Source: Tetraselmis striata
Lineage: Eukaryota > Chlorophyta > Chlorodendrophyceae > Chlorodendrales > Chlorodendraceae
Assembly (NCBI GenBank): GCA_006384855.1
Contig: VCJN01001639.1
Coordinates: 62,001-126,000 of the forward strand
Direction of reading: 5' to 3'
Length of the DNA: 64,000 bases
Shown one piece after another: positions 1 through 11,800 of the stretch (positions within the stretch are counted from its first letter, which is position 1; every line of letters begins with the position of its first letter). Both the position numbers and the translations under genes were made by a program. The notes beneath the pieces were generated by a model. The model was given only the letters and a program-made list of their open reading frames with translations. It was not told where the DNA came from and did not search any database.

Positions 1-1040
1 CCATGCAATATTAAGATTGATGCGACACAGCTGGCCAGATTATATTTGGACAATATTTACAGACACCATGGTCTCAGCAGATGTATCATCTCTGACAGAG
101 ATCCCAGGTTCACTTCAGTGTTCTGGAAATCATTGTTTACAGCTCTGCAAACTAAGCTAAATATTTCCAGCGCTTATCACCCGCAAACTGACGTCAAACT
201 GAACGCACCCACAGAACTATTGAGCAAATATTACGTGCGTTTGTTCACAAGCAACATGACTCTTGGTTAAGTCATTTGGCTCTTGCTGAATTCTCTTTCA
301 ACAATTCAGTCCATTCAGCAACACATTATGCCCCTTCTGAGGCAATTTATGGCATGATGCCGCTGACACCACCTGATCTGATTGCTACTGCCAACCAAGA
401 TGCACGCAACACAGTTGCAAACATTCAAGATATTCACATGTTGATTACTGAGCAACTGAAGCTTGCTGATGAATATCAAAAGGTCTATGCCGACCGCAAA
501 ACCAGCCTTGTTGAGTTCGCAGAAGGTAACAAAGTCTGGCTCTCGATGGAGCACCTGCTCATACGCAACCAGCCGGCGCGCAAGTTCCGACAGCGCTACA
601 TCGGCCCCTACCCGGTCACAGCCAAGATCTCCAGCCAGGCGTATCGTCTGCGCCTGCCACCAACGTTCGACTGCCACAATGTGTTTCACATCAGTCGACT
701 GCGCCAGTGCGTCAACCCAGATGCACAGCCCGATACAATACCGTCCAGTGTGGAGCCCCCTGTCGACGAGTTCGTCGTTGAACGCGTGCTCAATTTCTCT
801 ATCGAGCGCCGCGAGGATCTGTTCAAGCGAGGACTCTGCCTCGTCTTTCTGGTGCGTTGGCTGAACTACGACTCAAGTCATGACAGCTGGGAACCATACA
901 GCGCGCTGCGACGTGTCGAGGCGCTACACGACTTCGCGAGGACGAGCCGACATCTGCAAGACACGCTACGCTCAAAGGAATACGCCAACCTGCGAGCGCG
1001 CCACCCGTCGCGTTTTCCAGAGTCCATCCCGGAGCGTTGA
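1..1040 (+). mobile_element. Ty3/gypsy LTR-retrotransposon fossil, 3' end of pol (integrase to chromodomain)
   Basis: The translation shows the end of a retroviral-type integrase core (ISDRDPRF, then SAYHPQTD), followed by the linker and C-terminal domain (FRQRYIGPYPV, DCHNVFHISRLRQCV) that Ty3/gypsy integrases carry. It ends in a chromodomain at about 770-960 (VERVLNFSIERRED, FLVRWLNYDSSHDSWEPYSAL), which places it among the chromoviruses. In the living family the chromodomain guides integration into marked chromatin. The element enters from the left edge of the window, so its 5' part is not visible. The visible part is broken, with about one or two interruptions, and is read here as a fossil of moderate age. 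It could be the same family as the element at the right end of the window, but the two visible parts do not overlap. Confidence 0.93.
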
Positions 1041-1350
1041 CACATACTGTTGCTGAGACACTGCTATATCACGCTTCCACCGCCAACCGACATCTGCGCC
1101 AGGCCTTCGGCGACGCGAAAAGACACTTTCCAGTTCGTCATTTATCAGAGGGGTGGGAATGTTAGGGTTGCGCCTAGCGACTACCCTAATACCACCTGCG
1201 ACGTTTTATGGCCAAGTAATCTTACTGTTGCAGAGTTGTAGCGCGTACTGTATTTATGTTACAAGGAATACTAAAGGTGCCGGTTTACTAAAGGGGTAGG
1301 TTCACTGTAGGGGTGTTCACTATAGGGGTACTGTCACTGTACTAAAAAAT
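1041..1350 (+). repeat. Post-pol region, probable 3' LTR remnant
   Basis: No coding potential. The stretch 1160-1232 recurs almost unchanged at 47718-47790, and 1240-1266 recurs inverted at 47862-47887, so this is dispersed repeat DNA. Its position directly after pol makes an LTR or 3' UTR the simplest reading. Short G-rich runs repeat at 1290-1345 (several copies of the form TTCACTNTAGGGG). I could not fix LTR boundaries. Confidence 0.5.
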
Positions 1351-1402
1351 CAACACAGCAAGCCGCCTAAAAGCGGCCCGCATCCCATTTACGGATGACG
1401 GG

Positions 1403-1503
1403 AATAATGAGGTCTTCGCGGGCAGAGATTGTCACGATTCTCAAGCCCTTCTAAGCGTGCGCGCTGTGCGCCCTGGATGTACCACGGTACACCTGCTTCA
1501 CGC
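1403..1503 (+). repeat. Left inverted repeat of the KDZ element
   Basis: This stretch matches the reverse complement of 13487-13586 over about 100 bp, including identical blocks such as TTGTCACGATTCTCAA and CGGTACACCTGCTT. Just outside it, 1351-1386 resembles 33437-33466 and 34748-34779 (core CTAAAAGCGGCCCGCATCCC), linking this end to a second repeat family. Confidence 0.75.
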
Positions 1504-2147
1504 AGGGGACAAACCCAGTAGGGCATGCCAGGTCTTGCGCCCGCTAACGATCCCGGGTAACCCGGACCAATGGCCTGCTTGGGTGCTGCCGACCCGGGCC
1601 GGGCCTAAGCTTTCAAATTCGAAGTGCCACCCGCCCTCCAGCACTTTATCCTAGCAGCCACAGTGCCTGCCGCTGCTAGCCCGCCGACACCGCCAAGTTG
1701 TCATCGGTCAGTTGAGCGGTACTGCGGTGGTCACTCACTCACTCCCTAGTGGTGGACTCGCTTCAGGCGGGGAGAGTGCTGCCATGTCCTGCGTGCCGGC
1801 AGCGGGGCAAGCACAGGCACCGGCGCCCCCCGCACCGGCACCCCGGGCACCGACGGCGGATCCTCTCGTGGCGAGGCATCCCGCAGTACGCCCCCCCCCC
1901 CCCCCCCTGTGCCCCCCGCACTCCACCTCTCTGCCCGAGCATGAATAACTGTGACTGTTGTAGCGCGCCTTAAGGCGATGCGATAGGCAGCAGCCACACG
2001 CCCACAATATTTTGTGCCCACAACATATTGTGACTCCGCCTGACTACTCTCAAGCCCGGCGTTATGCGGTTCCGCCGCAGCTGGCTTGTCGCGCCGTCGT
2101 CGATGTACTGACGGGGCAGGTATGGTGTAGGCGGCACGCCACCCAGT

Positions 2148-3661
2148 GGAGGAGTATTTCGTGCTGGCCATGGACAACCGCGGGCTGACGAGCAAGGGCT
2201 GAAGGCCGGGGAGGCTGCTATGAAGCGCCGGCGCGTTGTGCGCAAGTTTTCCGTGAACAAACTGTCAAGATTCTCGATGTATGCCGCCACGCCGGTCTGC
2301 AGTCTGCAGGCGTCTGGTTTGACCCAGAATCGGGACGTTCGGCTTTGTGTGAGACAGAAGGGGTGCTTGGGATATGGGAGGATGTGGACCCCGAGAAGTG
2401 GATATATGTCTTGCACCAATACAACACAGAGATGACTCTCTTGAGGCTGGCATCGTTCAAGCGCCCCTGCTACCAGCATTGGGACCCCCTACACTTCGAC
2501 GATATACCCGGCGGACGTGATGCACATGCAACGCTAACGGCGGACGCAATGAGGCTGGCCGTCACGGAGTCCCGCCCCGATAGCCTGATGAGGGATGAGT
2601 TTTGGACGGACAACATGGCGGAGTCGTTTCGTAAATTGAGGTGCGACGTGGGAAACGATACAAAATGTTGTGCGCGTGATTATTCGGGTCGATGAAATAG
2701 ACATATGCAGCACCCACCCCCAACTATTGACTGAAGCTGCTGGTCTCTATACAGGCGCAGCATAAGCGGAGAGTCATACTCCTCGTGACCAGAGGACTTG
2801 GAGCTTCAGCTGCCAACCCCTGACACCCCCATCGAGGACCTAAAGAAGATGTACGAGTGGGCTATGAACCACGCGTTGTCGGTAGACGCGCGTGCCGTAG
2901 TTCAAGGCCTGGCCTCCAGCGACGCTTTGCGCCGATTTCTTCATGTCAATTGCTTTCCGCTTATTGCTACCCTTCATCCCGCCCGGTAGGCGGTCTGCCA
3001 TTTGTAATACATATGCGACAAATATTTGTGCCCGCAATATTTTACGCCAACACTCCTCTGTGGCACCACAGGGGAACATGCGGCATTCGCGCGCTCACAG
3101 CAACATGGGTCACTCCCTTCTCCGCCACCGCGATCCCCCGCCGACCCTCTGCTGGATGCCGTCCCCTTGGTGTCGGCCTCCTGGGACAGCGGACAACGTA
3201 TATATGCTGACCCACATGCTCGTCGGCACGTTTACCCACGCCCCCCCCCCCCCCCTCCCCCCCCCCCCCCCCCCCCAACCCGCCCCCCGCCCCGCCCCGC
3301 TCTGGCCGTTCTTGACATGCATGCATGGCCTCATGCCGCGCGTAAAACGCACGGCTGCATGTTGCGCATGTGCAGACGCCCACGCCTTGGAATATTCCGA
3401 CTTGGAGCGCAGGAGGCAAGGAAGATGCCCTGCTCGATGGGCCCTCGTGCGAGAAAGTCGACGCCGCGGTTGTGGCCGCCCGGAAAAACAGCACAGAAGC
3501 AAGGGCCCGATCGCCAAGGAGTTGAACGCTACGCTTCAGCAGCTTTGGGAGTCGTACGTGCGCACGCGCGACAGTGCCGAAGAAGCTGCCGTGAAGCTGC
3601 ATGACATGGATGGTGTCGTGATCGCCATTTCTGCTTTCGTTGCGGAAGTGCACGTCTCCTA
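2148..3661 (+). CDS. Accessory gene 1 of the KDZ element, function unknown (spliced)
   Basis: The best coding stretch is about 2262-2660 (KILDVCRHAG, GVWFDPESG, VLGIWEDVDPEKWIYVLHQY, FWTDNMAESFRKL). It reads open well beyond the local ATG and has the composition of a real globular protein. A second exon, about 2800-2945, reads PTPDTPIEDLKKMYEWAMN. A third, about 3480-3661, ends in a stop after ELNATLQQLWESYVRTRDSA and VVIAISAFVAEVHVS. The introns between them contain a copy of the AATATTTTGTGCC-type motif (3012-3045) and a long C run (3241-3276). An upstream open stretch at 2148-2200 (EEYFVLAMDNRGLTSKG) may be a further exon. I do not recognise the family. The exon limits are approximate and the order is inferred from strand and spacing only. 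Confidence 0.5.
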
Positions 3662-4079
3662 GGCCGATCAAGGTAAGCGGTCGAGTTCGCATGACGCTTC
3701 CCAACCTTAGAACATGAGCGGCATGAAGCATTGTGCCTGCATGACGTACCTGCATGTATAGTTGGGTTTTGTAATAACACGTAATATGTAATAGTATGCA
3801 ATGCGACATGATATGATATATAGTCTATGTAATGAATATATAAATACATATACATATATATATATCATGTGTAATACCTGCAACCGTAGCTGTACGTAAA
3901 TAGCTGTATATATACGCGCAGGCCGTAGCTGCATGTTTAGTTGGGCTATGTAATGATATGTAATACAATGTCATAGAAATGATGTACGTTACAGTATTTT
4001 GAATACAATATGATATGTAACTGGGCTTGCAAGAGTTGCATATATAGCTGGATACGTCGCCAATAGTAATACCGGATTT
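3662..4079. other. AT-rich spacer inside the KDZ element
   Basis: No gene seen. The stretch is rich in TATA-like runs (3830-3880) and has a recurring pattern of the type AGTTGGGYTNTGTAATA at about 3760, 3950 and 4020 (three loose copies, each near GTAATATGTAATA), so it is a decayed short tandem repeat. Confidence 0.4.
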
Positions 4080-4904
4080 ATGCCCGGCCCCACGACAGGC
4101 GACGAGCACTCGGCGAAGATAGTGTTGCAGTTTTCTCCGGCAGCTGCCCTATCTTCACGGGTTCATGCCACAACGTTGCCGGCGCCAGTGAGCAATGGTT
4201 CCGCCTCTATCGCAATCAGCGGCCATGCCAATGCCACTGTGACCGCAACCTTGGGGGCAACGCCATCTACCCATGCCACGGCAACCCTTGGCAATGCATC
4301 AGCCTCAATGACAGCTGCGATCGTCGCTGCAAGCACGCCCGAGGGTGAGTGCCCGTTCTTGGTTTCATGGCGTACCCTCCTTGCCGAGTGGCCTGCCAGT
4401 ATTATTCGATTAACTTCCGTGTATTACTCCGCCTAGGTGGTGGTGCCACAGAGGAACGGCACGAGGCTCCCCGTTTACCCGCGGCCATCGAGTTCCCCGG
4501 CACCGGGAAACATGGATGTGGGTTCGCCATCGCCATCGCTTGTGTCCATGTCGGCAACGCCACCAGCGCCCGCAGCAGCGGCAGATGAGGCATCGCCACG
4601 GCCAAGGCCAAGGCCAAGGCCACGGCCACGGCGATCGTTGTCATTGTTGCCATCGCTGGCGCCGGTGTCGCCATCGCTGCCATGGCTGCCACCGTTGCCA
4701 CAGTTGCCACGGCAGCGACGGCGGCAGCGGCAGCGGCAGCGCTAAAGCAGGTCCACGGCTGCAGCGCCATGGTGCCGGCTCCAGCGCCGCTGCCACCGCT
4801 GCCAATGCCTGCGCCGGTGCCCGCAATGCCACCTAGCGTGTCAACGCCGGCGGCAGCGCCAGAGCTTACCGGAGGCGATGCCGCTGGCGAACCACTGCCC
4901 TAGG
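4080..4904 (+). CDS. Low-complexity Ala/Pro/Thr-rich protein of the KDZ element
   Basis: An ATG at 4080 opens a frame rich in A, T, S and P (SHANATVTATLGATPSTHAT). A likely donor follows at about 4345 (GAGGGTGAGTG) and an acceptor precedes about 4437 (CCGCCTAG). After it, frames rich in PAPA and MPAPVPAMPP run to a stop near 4903. Short codon-level repeats (GCCAAG, GCCACG, GGCAGC) at 4600-4740 look like slippage products. The protein has no domain I can name; it would be disordered or a cell-wall-like linker. The frame after the intron is uncertain because all three frames are open in this biased sequence. Confidence 0.3.
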
Positions 4905-5157
4905 CGGCGGCTGCTGGTGAGGCACTCCGCTTCTCGCCAGTGACGCCAGTAGGGGCAGGCTCCACGAACTCACAACCAGGCGGGTTGACAATGTGCGCCT
5001 CCAAACTGTCAACCAGGCCCAGGGACATATGGCCCTGGGAACCTGCGTAACAGGCCGAGCGAGAATATTCAGGTCGGTGCTCATTCCACAATTACTATAA
5101 AAGTGCACAAAAAATATTATGCCGATAAAATATTGTGCCCACAAAATATTAGGCCGA

Positions 5158-6010
5158 TTAAAAAATGAGCCGACAGTTTACTAGTCGGGTTGTCAGTGGG
5201 GAGGGCAGGCCGGTTACCGTGATACTCGATTTCATGACCTGCCAATCTGCGTCCAGGCTCTTCCTCTCGTTGGCGTGGTGGAGAGCGTTGATAGGTCGGG
5301 TCGGAAACTCGATTTGCCTGGGGGGGAGGGTGTCCTGGAGCACCGAGGCGGCCTTCGGGGCTTCGGCGAATGGCGCGGAGGCGAGGAAGGCCGTGGCTAT
5401 GTACTCGTTCCGCCTAGCCCTGGCGCGCCCCCACCAGCGGGCAAGCCGAAAGAGCGCTGCTTGTACCATCCGCCCCGGCAGATTGTGAAGTCCAGGAGCA
5501 GTGCTGAGAACGCACAACACGAGTAAGCGTGGCAGGTAGCTTGGGTCAACAAGGGGAGGGGGAGGGCGGGGCGGGGCATACAGAGTATTGTGTCCTGAAT
5601 GTCCTCCGCAGGGCGATGGGGACCCTCCCAGGCCATCAACACGTAGGGGCCCGGCACGCAGGGGGGCTGCAGCCCGCCCGGGGCAAGGGTGGCGAACAGG
5701 GCCATTAGTATTTCCGGCAGAGGCTGGGCAGGGGTCTCCACGTAGGTGGCCGGGTACCAGTTACTCGGCTCCTCGCTGCAGAAAGGCGCGAACACCTGCG
5801 CCCCATCCGCCGGGATGCGGTCTAACGGGACGTACTTGCGACTGGCGCCGTCGTACTCCAGCATCGTAGACAGGCTGAAGAGACCCCACTCATCGTCCTG
5901 CGCCTGCAAGGCGCCTGCAAGGCGACAGGACCGAACCGCGTGTCGGTCTGGATTAACGCTACGCCACCTGCCGGGCGTGGCATGGTTGAGGAGCTAGGGG
6001 GGGGAGGTGT
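5158..6010 (-). CDS. Accessory gene 2 of the KDZ element, function unknown (spliced)
   Basis: On the minus strand a short exon (about 6000-5916, PRPAGGVALIQTDTRFGPVAL) ends near two tandem copies of GGCGCCTTGCAG, either of which could be used as a splice acceptor. The next exon, about 5905-5590, reads DDEWGLFSLSTMLEYDG, YVPLDRIPADGAQVFAPFCS, NWYPATYVET and PEILMALFATLAPGG. A last exon, about 5500-5158, reads RRNEYIATAFLASAPFAEA and ANERKSLDADWQVMKSSITV to a stop at 5158-5160. Composition is that of a folded protein. It could be a separate accessory gene or, less likely, a 3' extension of the transposase reached across the 6.3-8.9 kb repeat block. I do not recognise the family. Confidence 0.45.
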
Positions 6011-6239
6011 TGCGCCGGTGTGTTTGCTTGAGCGGTCATGTGCTCCCAGGGACAAGTACATACCCTTGTCTTGCTCGGCTCGCCAGCCTGCCGAGCCGAT
6101 TCAACACCGCCACAGACAAAATATAGGGCCGTCGGCATTTTGTCGGAGGCAGGCCGGCACCGAGGTGACCGTGATCATCCTCGTACCTGTGCCTAGTAGT
6201 GGGACGATCTCAACCACATGGCACGCCATTCCGGGTGAT

Positions 6240-6305
6240 GCAATATTCTGTCGGCACAAAATATTATTGCGTTGGCGATAATATTTTGTGCCGACAGAAT
6301 ATTGC
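6240..6305. repeat. Perfect 28-bp hairpin, loop 10 bp
   Basis: 6240-6267 and 6278-6305 are exact reverse complements. Each arm contains the core GGCACAAAATATT, the motif that recurs across the whole KDZ element. An exact 28-bp dyad suggests recent insertion or active maintenance. Confidence 0.95.
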
Positions 6306-6354
6306 TTCAATAATTTTTTTGGTTCCCACAATGCGGAACAGCCTGCAGCCAGGG

Positions 6355-6780
6355 CAGGGGTATATTGGGGGTGCAATCCCCTCACAAAGCCACAGACACC
6401 CGTACGCAGTGTGTTCGGGGGCGTCTAGTGTTTTGGAGCTGTCCTTGAGCTTTGGTAAGTCATCGAGATTGTGTTGCAACCATATTTCGTGCCGCACAAT
6501 ATTATTGGGTGCGGCATTACCCAGTTAATGCCTTCATGCACCCACGATAGGCTGTGTTGGGGGTTGCATTCCCCCCAACAAAGCCACAGACACCCGTATG
6601 CAGTGTGTCCGGGGGAATCTAGTGTTATGGAGCTGTTACTGGGACTTTGGTAACTATGTCATCGGGATTGTGTAGTTGCAACAGTGTTTCGTGCCCCGTA
6701 TTAATATCGGGTGCGGCACCACCGAATTTATGTCTGCATGCACCCATGGTATAGGCTGTATTGGGGGTGCCCCCCCCCCC
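6355..6780. repeat. Tandem repeat, about 205-bp unit, 2.1 copies
   Basis: Units start near 6355 and 6560, with the beginning of a third near 6755. All share AAAGCCACAGACACCCGTA, then a GTGT-C-GGGGG stretch and TTGGAGCTGT/TATGGAGCTGT, and each ends with a CATGCACCCA block. The third copy runs into a C tract at 6769-6789. Confidence 0.85.
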
Positions 6781-6825
6781 CCCCCCCCCACCACCTCCCC
6801 CCGAGAGCAGCCGCAGACATGAAAA

Positions 6826-7554
6826 ATGCGAATGATGGGGGCGAGTTACTGCTTGAAATGCGCTGAAGCTATTATCAAGATAATGTGCTGCAACATACCG
6901 TAGTGGTTGGTGCAACAAACAGCGGCATAGCAATATCGTCCAACTAGTTTCGGCGCCTTTCAAGCTGTAACTCGCCCAACATTCGCATATATATAGAACA
7001 AGATATTCTTTCATATTATAATTGCATCGGACAGTATCTTCCTTGCCAACACACGCACCTCCGATGGCAAAAATAAGATATATATTGATGTATACTACCC
7101 CATTTCGGCCATCGGAGGTGCGTGTGTTGGCATGCAAGGAAGATACTGTCCGATGCAATTAATATGATAGGAAAGTTTTATTCCATAGATATATGCGAAT
7201 GTTTGGGCGAGTTACAGCTTGAGAGGCGCCGATAGTAATACTTTCCAAGATTGTGTGCTTGCACTCACATACCAAACATCTGAGGTTTGTGATACAACTA
7301 GCGACATAGTAATATCGGCAAACCAGTTTCGGCGCGCCTTTCAAGCTGTAGCTTGGCCCAACATCGGCATTTGTATTAAAATAAGACATCCTTATGAAAT
7401 GAACGGAATCGGACAATGTCTTGCTCGCCAACGGACACACCTCCGATGGCTGAAATGGGCCATATATTGACACACCTCAGTCGGGCCATCGGAGCTAGGG
7501 GCGTGTATTGGCAAGCAAGACAATGCCCGATGCCGTTCATATCATACATCCGTC

Positions 7555-7600
<46 letters not shown>

Positions 7601-7775
7601 TGTTGGGCCGAGTTGGAGCTTGAGAGGCGCCGAAACTAGTTTTCACGATGTTGTGGTTGCACTAAGCTACAACACTACAGCACCAACACTTGTGCTACAC
7701 CTGGAAACCTGGTAACATTGGCAAACTAGTTTCGGAGCCTTTCAAGCCGTAGCTCGGCCCAATAACATCCGAATA
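6826..7775. repeat. Tandem array of palindromic modules, period about 370-410 bp
   Basis: Three palindromic modules (6826-6989, 7195-7370, 7597-7773) have arms of the form ATGCGAATGTTGGGCGAGTT continuing to GGCGCC. They alternate with a second palindrome whose arms are CGGACAGTATCTTCCTTGCC-like (arms 7021-7069 and 7110-7160; 7403-7450 and 7485-7545). A half copy of the first module lies at 8046-8188. A TA microsatellite (7559-7594) sits at one junction. No coding potential. Confidence 0.85.
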
Positions 7776-7839
7776 TATACATATAGTAAGACAGTCCTAT
7801 GGTATGAACCGCATCGGGCAATGTCTTGCTTGCCAACAC

Positions 7840-8770
7840 ACGCACATATTATGTAATGGCAGTATGCTAGAATGTGATGGGTTTATAGCTCCCATGCATT
7901 TAGTAGCCTGTTGAGGCACATTCCGTACCGTATATATGAGATGGCGGTGCTCCATAACTGAAAGAATGTGACCCCCGAAGTCTCTTGCACTGCCCGGCCT
8001 GTTTGTGTTTCCATGCCACCATCAATACAACAGCATCAACACTTGCGATAATACTTTTCAAGATATTGTGCTCGCACTTAGCAGCTACAACACAGATCAA
8101 CGTAGTTTGCGCTACGACTAGCAACTTAGTAATATCGGCAAACTAGTTTCGGCGCCTTTCAAGCTGTAGCTCGGCCCAACGTCCGCGCCTATGGTTTCAG
8201 CCATATCGGATACCGTCTTGCTCGCCGACACACGGCCATGTAATGTAGGAATGCGATGGGTATATAGCTCCCATTTAGCAGCATGATGAGGGCCAGTTGG
8301 TGCAGTGTATGACATGCCGGTGCTCCGATACTCGGCCAGGGTGACCTCCTACATCTCTTGCCCTGCCCGACCTGTTTGTGTTGCCATGCCACCAGCAATA
8401 CAACTTACAGCCGTAGCACCGGCGCTTCGCTTCTCACGTATGCCAACGCTCCGAAACCACACTGCGCGTGTGAACGTATACGTTGGTGCCCATTCCGTGC
8501 CGTATATGAGATGGCGGTGCTCTATAGCTGAGAGAGTGTGACCTCATGCATGTCTTGCCTTGCCCGGCCTATTTGTGTTGCCATGCCACCATCAATGCAA
8601 CAGCAGCAACACCGGCGCTCCGCTTTCACATATGGCGGTAATGTTGTGGAGATTGTCCTGCGCGTAGATTTATATACTTTATAATTAGATGTCGTTGTCC
8701 ATTCAGTGCCGTATATGACATGGCGGTGCTCTAGAACTCATTGAGTGTGACCTCTTATATCACACTGGGC
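7840..8770. repeat. Diverged tandem repeat family, four copies
   Basis: Copies at about 7918-8045, 8300-8460, 8490-8640 and 8700-8765 share GTGCCGTATATGAGATGGCG, then GGTGCTC, GAGTGTGACCTC, TTGCCCGGCCTGTTTGTGTT and CCATGCCACCATCAAT-AACA. The first two are each preceded by GATGGGTTTATAGCTCCCAT or a close variant. Spacing is irregular, so units have been lost or interrupted by the palindrome module at 8046-8188. Confidence 0.8.
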
Positions 8771-8875
8771 GAGTGTGACGACCTGTTGTTAGTGGCGGTG
8801 GGCGTTGTGAAGCCCGCGCCCGAGGCGCCCGCGCCATTGCTATTTCGGTTGATGGAATCATCGGCTCCAATGGAA

Positions 8876-11800
8876 TTAAACGTTAATCAACGGCTCACAA
8901 TGTGCCCCGTGCAAATCTAGGCGGTCGGTGCGCCCCGCTGCACGAGTGACATGCCTCGGTGGAGCGCGCCAGAACACCCGCCCAGTACCTCGGGTGCGCT
9001 CCCACTGGTACAGGTTCATGCAAGCGAGCTTGAAGCGCATGAGCAGGAGGAACGATACCTGGTCCATGTGGGAGAAAGCATTAGCGGAGGCGGCCAAAGG
9101 CGCAAACTTTTGTTCGCAGAGCGAGAAGTTGCCAGCCTTCGTCTTGTGTTCGGCGCTGTTGTAGTTGCAACTGCAGTCAACGTGGTTCTTTGCGTGGAAC
9201 TCGTCGATGAGGATCTGCACGAACTTCCAAAGCCACGGCTCCCGGTTCAACGCGTATCGATGCAAGTTGCACCTGAATGAGCGCACACGACCCAATCATT
9301 TAGGAGCCAACGCGCGGAATACCATGGGGGTTGTGGGCGTGAAAACGCGAGGGGCGCACCCATTGTCGTAGCTGATGGCGTCGGGCATCTTCGGGTAGAA
9401 GCAGTGAAAGTGTTCGAAGGCTGACCCGGGTCCTTCGGCGGAGTCCATAACCCCAAACATGACGCAGTTCTTGCAATGGAGACACCTGCACCGGGGAAGT
9501 ACACTATCAATAAGAGAGAGCACAAAATATTGTCGGCAATACATTTTGTCGCTGTAGTGGTAGGGGTTGAGAGGGGCTACCAGTGAACCATGATCCCCGG
9601 GAGGTTGCTGGAGCTCTGGGTGCCGTATTTGTTGCATGGCCGCGTGTTCCCCCTCGAAGACACTTCGTACATACGGAGCTCGCGGTGGACATGGTTCCCC
9701 CCAAGCGGTGGGTGTCTAAAAACCCTAAAACTCCCGGGGAAGACCGCTCCAAACGCCGGTGCGAAGGAAGGCCTCCGTCTCGGACCATGTTCTCGGGTTG
9801 CTCCCGTCGTTGGCGACACTTGTATCACTACTGCCGCCGGCATCGGGATCGTCCGGCGGCTCAGAACCACTGCGAAACCCCGCAGCAAGCACGATTCGTT
9901 GTCATTAACTCGTCAATAATAACGACAAGTAGCCCTAACAATGCATGATGAGCGCCTGCAATAATTCGGATCACTAAAGGAAAGGGAGACCATTCATACC
10001 TCGCAACGTCCGGCCGCCGGCTGCCGGCGAACGGTGCAACAGCCTTTGCCTTCACCGCGGCAAGGAGGCCGCGCAACTCATGAGGCAGCGCGCCCCCCCC
10101 TGCGACACAAATTAACCTACCCAAAAGCGGGCTGGCTTCGTAGATGCGCGAGTAGTGACGCACGACCGGGGCGCCGTCGATGATAGCCTGTGCGCAAGCA
10201 CAACTGATTGAGCATTGGAGTATACGCATATTTCGTTCAGCATCACCAATTTATTGACGGCATAAAACATCGTCGATACTCATACAGTGAATTCCAACTG
10301 TTGTAACGGCACCAAATAACGTGCCCATAAAATATTGTGCCTATAGTATACTCCACAGAAAGGTCGCCAGCGTCACCGACGGCTATTGCTGATAGGGCCA
10401 TGATACTCTCGTAATTGATATTGCGTGCTTTCAAAAGCTCGTGTAACTCCGATACATGTCTTTCCAATCTGTCGGAGGTATTACGAGCCCACACGCATCC
10501 CTCCGCCGCGACAGAAAGGCGCCACTTACCTGGACGTCGTCGAAGATGGCAGGCAACACGAGGTGACAGCAGGGCGCCTTCAAAGCCAACACCCGAATCA
10601 TCTCGAGAAACGGATGCCCTGTTGGGTGGGCCTCGCCAGGGGACAGGTCCGGGCCGGTGAACGCGGTCCGTATCATGAAGGCCATGCCATTCAATCCAAA
10701 GCCAACGAGTCTGCGGCACACTGCGTCCATCTCTTCTTTCTGAGGCATTACGCCCCCCCGGACGAATCCGCCGGGGGCAGTTTGAGGTTTGAACCACCGC
10801 AAGATTGTCTCGCGCGTGTCACAATCGTTGATAAACACACGGTCCTGAAACTTCGACCCTGCATTGGACAAGAGATATGTAGCACACAGGCACTTAAGTA
10901 TGGGCATAAATATTTGCCAGCACAATATATAGTGCCGATGCATTATCTAGGTCGTGACACATGCACCGTGCACCGGACGGCGTCTACCTTGCAGCCGCAA
11001 AACGGGCACACGGTGAGCTTGATGCAGTCGGGCCCACGCTTTCCTCCAGCCCACGCTGGTAGCGTCAGCCTGCACATGTGTGGGGAAGCCTCCCTGCACG
11101 GATATGGGGGTTGGGGGGAAAGGTCTTATGCTATGACACTGGACCCTGCGGCAACCCGGATATGGCTTAGCATGACAACATGTACTATAGCATTTCACAC
11201 GAACCTCGCATTGGCATGCGAAAGCGGCCACGAAGTCCATGTAGTGGAGCATGATGAACCCCTTCACGGCCAAGGTGAAGGCCTTCAAAGTCTTGTTGAA
11301 CCATCTGTCGGCGTCCATCCACACGCCGTTCGCATCCCTTCGCTCAACATACCTGTGGGCACCATAGCCCAGCGCACATTAGGCCGCCGCTTTACCCGTG
11401 CGCATGGCATGGCATCACAAGCATTGCACGGAACGTACCTGCTCACGACGTCCCCCCAATACGAGTAATACGTGCGGTCGTCCCAAATAAAGTTGAACTG
11501 CCAGCCGTACAACACCTCCAGCGAAAACGCGGGCTGCATTTCAAACCAATCAGGACTCAGTGGTAAACAATATGTCACCGGAACAGAAATTCGTGCAGTT
11601 GAAAATCGCCAGACAATTGCTGTGCATGGACAGCGAGCGGACGGTGGCACCTGTCGCGTCAATACCAGCAAACCGTGGTGTTTGCCACCAGCTTGTGCCG
11701 TGTGGCCGCACACCACGCAAGTGAGCTCCACGTACTTACACTTGACCACCGAGGTCAAGGTGAAGACCTCCATTGTGTGGCTTCCGTCGGGTGTGGGCTC

